Shown piece after piece: positions 58,304 through 61,226 of a DNA stretch of 61,226 nt. The DNA is from Acidimicrobiia bacterium. GTDB lineage: Bacteria > Actinomycetota > Acidimicrobiia > Spongiisociales > Spongiisociaceae. The stretch's first letter is position 1. Every line of letters begins with the position of its first letter. The translations under genes and the position numbers were made by a program. A model generated the notes under the pieces. That model was not told where the DNA came from and did not search any database. It saw only the letters and a program-made list of their open reading frames with translations. The stretch lies in contig VXMM01000025.1 of assembly GCA_009841105.1 (NCBI GenBank), positions 1-61,226 on the forward strand, in the 5' to 3' direction.

Positions 58304-60016
58304 ATGGAGACCATCCGGGTTGCCGGGGCGCAGATCAACCTCCGGGTCGGTGACCTTGCTCACAACGAAGCCCGGATCCGAGACGCCATGAGTTGGGCGG
58401 AAGCTGAGGGCGCTGACGTACTGCTCCTGCCCGAACTGGCTATTCCCGGCTATCCACCCGAGGATCTGGTGATCCGAAAGGGCTTCGTGGACGCCAATCT
58501 GGGCGTGCTGGAGCGGCTCGCGGGGCATGCCGGGGCGACTGTCACCGTGGTGGGATTCGTGGATCGGGTACCGCCCGCCGGTCCGGTGACCACCGGCCGT
58601 GACTCCTCGCCGGTAGCGAACGCAGCAGCCTTACTCCACCGAGGCCAGATCAAGGGTATCTACAACAAGGTTCTGCTACCCAACTACGGCGTGTTCGACG
58701 AAGAACGCTATTTCGTGGCCGGCTCCGCGCCGGGGGCGGTGTGGAACGTGGGCGGCGTGGTGGTGGGAGTCTCCATATGCGAGGACATTTGGGTGCCCGA
58801 TGGACCACCCTCTACCCAGGTCGCCGCGGGCGCCCGACTGCTCCTCAACATCAACGGATCGCCTTTCCAGGTCTCGAAGGACGCGGAGCGGGTTCGCCAC
58901 ATCGAACGGGAGGCGGTCGGCGCCCGGGTGCCCGTGGTCTATCTCAACCTCGTGGGCGGTCAGGATGAACTCGTCTTCGATGGTGGCTCGATCGTGATGG
59001 ACCGGGGGGGATCCATCCAGTACCGGGCACCGCGCTTCGAGGAGGACCTGTTCGTGGTCGATGTCGAGGTGGGTGAGCCGGTCGACAACCGGGCTGGCGC
59101 CACCGTCGGGAGGTCTGATCCGTCGCCCCGCTCCTCCGAGACTCGTTTTCCCGACCCCGGTTCCGCTACGGAACCCATCGAGCTCATCTACCGCGCCCTG
59201 GTGCTCGGTCTGGGTGACTACGTGAGGAAGAACGGTTTCTCCAAGGTGGTGGTAGGCCTCTCGGGGGGTATCGATTCGGCGCTGACCGCGGTGATCGCCG
59301 TCGATGCGCTCGGGCGGGATGCGGTCCGGGGTGTCACCATGCCCTCCGAGTTCAGCTCCCACGGGTCGATACATGACTCGGAGGAACTGGCGCGCCGCCT
59401 GGGTATCCGCCTCGATGTCATTGCTATCGGCGACTTGTTCACTGCGTACCGGAGCGCGCTCGCTCCCGTGTTCGCCGGCAACGAGTTCGGGGTCGCGGAG
59501 GAGAACCTTCAGCCGCGGATCCGCGGAACGCTCCTGATGGGCATTTCCAACAAACATAGCGAGATGGTCGTCGCCACCGGGAACAAGTCCGAGATGGCGG
59601 TGGGCTATGCCACCCTGTACGGGGACATGGCCGGCGGCTACGCGGTGCTCAAGGATGTCTTCAAGACCACCGTGTATGACCTGGCCAGATGGCGCAACCG
59701 CGGGGACGAGGTGATCCCCGACGAGATAATCCGGAAGCCGCCGTCCGCCGAACTGAGGCCGGGACAGCTCGACACCGACAGCCTTCCGCCCTATGAGGTG
59801 CTCGATCAGGTGCTCGCCGCCTACATCGAAGAGGATCGCTCCATCGACGCCATAGTTGATGCCGGGTTCGACCGGGCGACCGTGACCCGGGTGGCGGCCA
59901 TGGTGGATCGCAACGAGTACAAGCGCCGCCAAGCCCCACCTGGCGTGAAGATCACCCCCAAGGCATTCGGGCGTGATCGCCGCCTGCCGATCACCAACGG
60001 ATGGCGCGGTGGTTGA
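58304..60016 (+). CDS. nadE: glutamine-dependent NAD+ synthetase
   Basis: 570 residues in two parts. The N-terminal nitrilase-type glutaminase has the Glu44-Lys122-Cys159 triad in LLPELAIPGY, YNKVLLPNYGV and SICEDIW. The C-terminal NAD synthetase has the ATP pyrophosphatase loop SGGIDS (320-325), then ISNKHSEMVVATGNKSEMAV, which binds deamido-NAD. It amidates nicotinic acid adenine dinucleotide to NAD using glutamine. A TAGACT (58289-58294) lies 15 bases before ATG, so this mRNA may be almost leaderless. Normal length for the bacterial short two-domain class. Confidence 0.95.
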   Translation: METIRVAGAQINLRVGDLAHNEARIRDAMSWAEAEGADVLLLPELAIPGYPPEDLVIRKGFVDANLGVLERLAGHAGATVTVVGFVDRVPPAGPVTTGRDSSPVANAAALLHRGQIKGIYNKVLLPNYGVFDEERYFVAGSAPGAVWNVGGVVVGVSICEDIWVPDGPPSTQVAAGARLLLNINGSPFQVSKDAERVRHIEREAVGARVPVVYLNLVGGQDELVFDGGSIVMDRGGSIQYRAPRFEEDLFVVDVEVGEPVDNRAGATVGRSDPSPRSSETRFPDPGSATEPIELIYRALVLGLGDYVRKNGFSKVVVGLSGGIDSALTAVIAVDALGRDAVRGVTMPSEFSSHGSIHDSEELARRLGIRLDVIAIGDLFTAYRSALAPVFAGNEFGVAEENLQPRIRGTLLMGISNKHSEMVVATGNKSEMAVGYATLYGDMAGGYAVLKDVFKTTVYDLARWRNRGDEVIPDEIIRKPPSAELRPGQLDTDSLPPYEVLDQVLAAYIEEDRSIDAIVDAGFDRATVTRVAAMVDRNEYKRRQAPPGVKITPKAFGRDRRLPITNGWRGG

Positions 60017-60137
60017 CAAGCCGCCATTCGTGTCGCGGAACGGACGGACCGTCACTGCCACCAGCGGAGTGTGTCGATACAGCGGCGGACGGCATTACCC
60101 TTGTTGCGGAAGCAGAAGGTGATCAAGGACTGATGCG

Positions 60138-60716
60138 ATGATGGCTGCCCGGATGGCCGTGCCCGCAATCGCGGTTGTCCTACTGCTCGGCGCATGCGGA
60201 GGGGATGACTCCACGTCGGAGACCACATCGGCTCCCACCGAGGCGTCTCCGACCACCAGCACCTCGGTGACCGAAATGGTGGAGACCGGCGCCGACCCCT
60301 CGGGTCCCGAGGTCCCTGTCGCAGAGGACACCGCGGAGAGCGCCGCTCAACCGGAAGGTGAGGAAGGTGCCCAGGCGGGATCGGACGCCACCTTGCCACC
60401 GGCGATTCCACCGTACGAGGTGATACACCGTCTAATCGTCGATGATCGCACCACCCTCGTGATCCTGGTCGAGCCCGGCGGCTATACCACCGTCCAGTTG
60501 GAGAACCTGGTCTACGACGTGGTGGACACCTACTCCCCCAATACGGCCATCGTCGTTGACGACCGTGCGGCTGCCGATCTGGCCATCAAGGACGATCTCA
60601 GCCCGGAGGAGCAGTCGACGCTCGATGATCGGACGTTTCTCCGGATCGAAAACGGAGTTGATGTCACGTTCCACGGGCCGTATGCCGATGCCGGGGGCAT
60701 GACAGTCGGTAGCTAG
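60138..60716 (+). CDS. small secreted lipoprotein of unknown function
   Basis: 192 residues. The signal sequence ends in the lipobox LLGAC (Cys20), followed by a long Ser/Thr/Pro/Glu-rich linker (residues 24-90, low complexity) and a globular C-terminal domain from about residue 92 (YEVIHRLIVDDRTTLVILVE, then YDVVDTYSPNTAIVVDD). The linker is typical of proteins that reach across the envelope. No family is recognised. An R2 repeat begins 6 bases after its stop. Confidence 0.65.
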   Translation: MMAARMAVPAIAVVLLLGACGGDDSTSETTSAPTEASPTTSTSVTEMVETGADPSGPEVPVAEDTAESAAQPEGEEGAQAGSDATLPPAIPPYEVIHRLIVDDRTTLVILVEPGGYTTVQLENLVYDVVDTYSPNTAIVVDDRAAADLAIKDDLSPEEQSTLDDRTFLRIENGVDVTFHGPYADAGGMTVGS

Positions 60717-60721
60717 CCAAT

Positions 60722-60839
60722 CGTGGTCGGTCTGTGCGGCGGTCGGCGTGCTCTGGACCGCCATATCCCACCGCCACCCCACAGACTGACCACGGGACCC
60801 GCGATTACTTACGAACGCGCATAGCGTGAACACGCCCTG
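60722..60839. repeat. R2 palindromic repeat, copy 3 with full tail
   Basis: Outer arms CGTGGTCGGTCTGTG (60722) and ACAGACTGACCACG (60781), inner arms GCGGTC and GACCGC, the middle as in copy 1. The tail CGCGATTACTTACGAACGCG, then CATAGCG and ACACGCCCT, is shared with copy 2. It follows the lipoprotein gene as copy 2 follows proC. Confidence 0.65.
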
Positions 60840-60902
60840 TGTTCCGAGTCTTCGGTCACCGCGTTCCATGACCGCCGCCGCCGGACGCAGGCCCGCCGCG
60901 GG

Positions 60903-61154
60903 ACAAAGGGGTTGAAAGCTTCACAAGCCCGTCGCATACTGTCCGGCAGTCAGAAGCACCACCGGTTTCTGCCTTTCGACGTCGAGGGGACCGGATCTGG
61001 GTTCAATTCGGGAGCGACCCCGTTGGGGATGGCGGGACGCGCTCGGACCGAAGGAGGTGGTGGCTGGGGGATGGGCCCGCCGGGGAGGGCGTGTTCGCGC
61101 GTTTTTCGCGTTCTCGATGCCTGGGGTGTGGGTAACGAGCTATCGAATCAGGAC
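60903..61154. repeat. R1 dispersed repeat, copy B
   Basis: Inverted relative to copy A at 36085-36396 and without the R2 insertion. It starts with ACAAAGGGGTTGAAAGC and ends with ATCGAATCAGGAC. Two blocks with the highest match are GGTGGTGGCTGGGGGATGGG and CGTTTTTCGCGTTCTCG. No real gene is supported in the 454 bases between the lipoprotein and the SDR end. Confidence 0.7.
60912..60940 (+). promoter_or_regulatory. promoter inside R1 copy B
   Basis: TTGAAA (60912-60917), 17-bp spacer, CATACT (60935-60940): near-consensus and conserved in copy A (TTGAAC-N17-CATACT). A rightward RNA would start near 60947 and cross the rest of the repeat. Confidence 0.5.
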
Positions 61155-61171
61155 GGTAGTTTCAAGGACAC

Positions 61172-61226
61172 CTAGTACATCGTCAGCGCGCCGCTCACGT
61201 TGATGGTGGCGCCACTGACGAAACTG
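61172..61226 (-). CDS. C-terminal end of a short-chain dehydrogenase, cut by the window edge
   Basis: Leftward from the edge the frame reads SFVSGATINVSGALTMY and a TAG. The pattern S-F-V-x-G-x-x-x-x-V-x-G-x-L-x-M-Y is the last strand of SDR-family oxidoreductases such as FabG. Only the last 17 codons are present. Confidence 0.6.
   Translation of the reverse strand, partial: SFVSGATINVSGALTMY

Overview
The window is high-GC actinobacterial DNA. It carries a clpS-DUF2017 pair, an F420-type luciferase-like oxidoreductase, an LprG-like lipoprotein next to a P55-like MFS exporter, an RND/MMPL exporter, a form II CO-dehydrogenase-like cluster, and several genes whose -10 box lies 12-14 bases before the start codon (leaderless mRNAs). 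My inference is an uncultured actinobacterium, perhaps of the Acidimicrobiia. No rRNA, tRNA or CRISPR array was seen.

Layout. Positions 1-5057 hold a Fic remnant, a vapBC pair, a PH/SHOCT membrane protein, a MarR regulator, an IS3-type remnant, an HdeD-like protein and a periplasmic binding lipoprotein. Positions 5141-10161 are the most unusual part. A single polypeptide combines GAF, PAS, histidine kinase, receiver and OmpR-type DNA-binding domains. It faces a six-gene cassette of tiny, translationally coupled proteins across an intergenic tract of 11-bp direct repeats. A diverged copy of that tract, beside what may be the decayed start of a second kinase, precedes a cytochrome P450 and an MpaB-type oxygenase (10458-13221). 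Next come a hydantoinase/amidohydrolase operon (13388-18438), an MFS gene flanked by PIN-toxin and ABC-exporter remnants, a two-domain YbaY-like protein, the heme A pathway (ctaB, ctaA), a TlpA-like thioredoxin, pheA and a ThDP enzyme.

Positions 27892-34102 are a leftward block: RND exporter, FAD amine oxidase, MFS exporter and LprG-like lipoprotein, which looks like an envelope-lipid export locus. It is followed by amt, rpmB, an ABC ATPase, a hydroxyacid dehydrogenase, a DNA repair protein, udk, proC, an EtfD/HdrD-like membrane iron-sulfur oxidoreductase, a second prephenate dehydratase, ribokinase, clpS-DUF2017 and an LLM oxidoreductase. Positions 47845-55600 are the molybdenum hydroxylase region: coxS-coxL-coxM, a strong hairpin, then coxD-like, coxE-like, two xdhC genes and a mocA-like gene, which together would make, insert and mature the cofactor. 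The right end has aroF-tyrA, a hicB with a broken hicA, nadE, a lipoprotein and the end of an SDR gene.

Two dispersed intergenic repeat families are present. R1 (36085-36396 and, inverted, 60903-61154) carries a conserved sigma70-like promoter and is a candidate small-RNA gene. R2 (36265, 40439, 60722) is a palindromic element, one copy of which sits inside R1. Aromatic amino acid synthesis is spread over four genes here (aroF, tyrA and two ACT-containing prephenate dehydratases).
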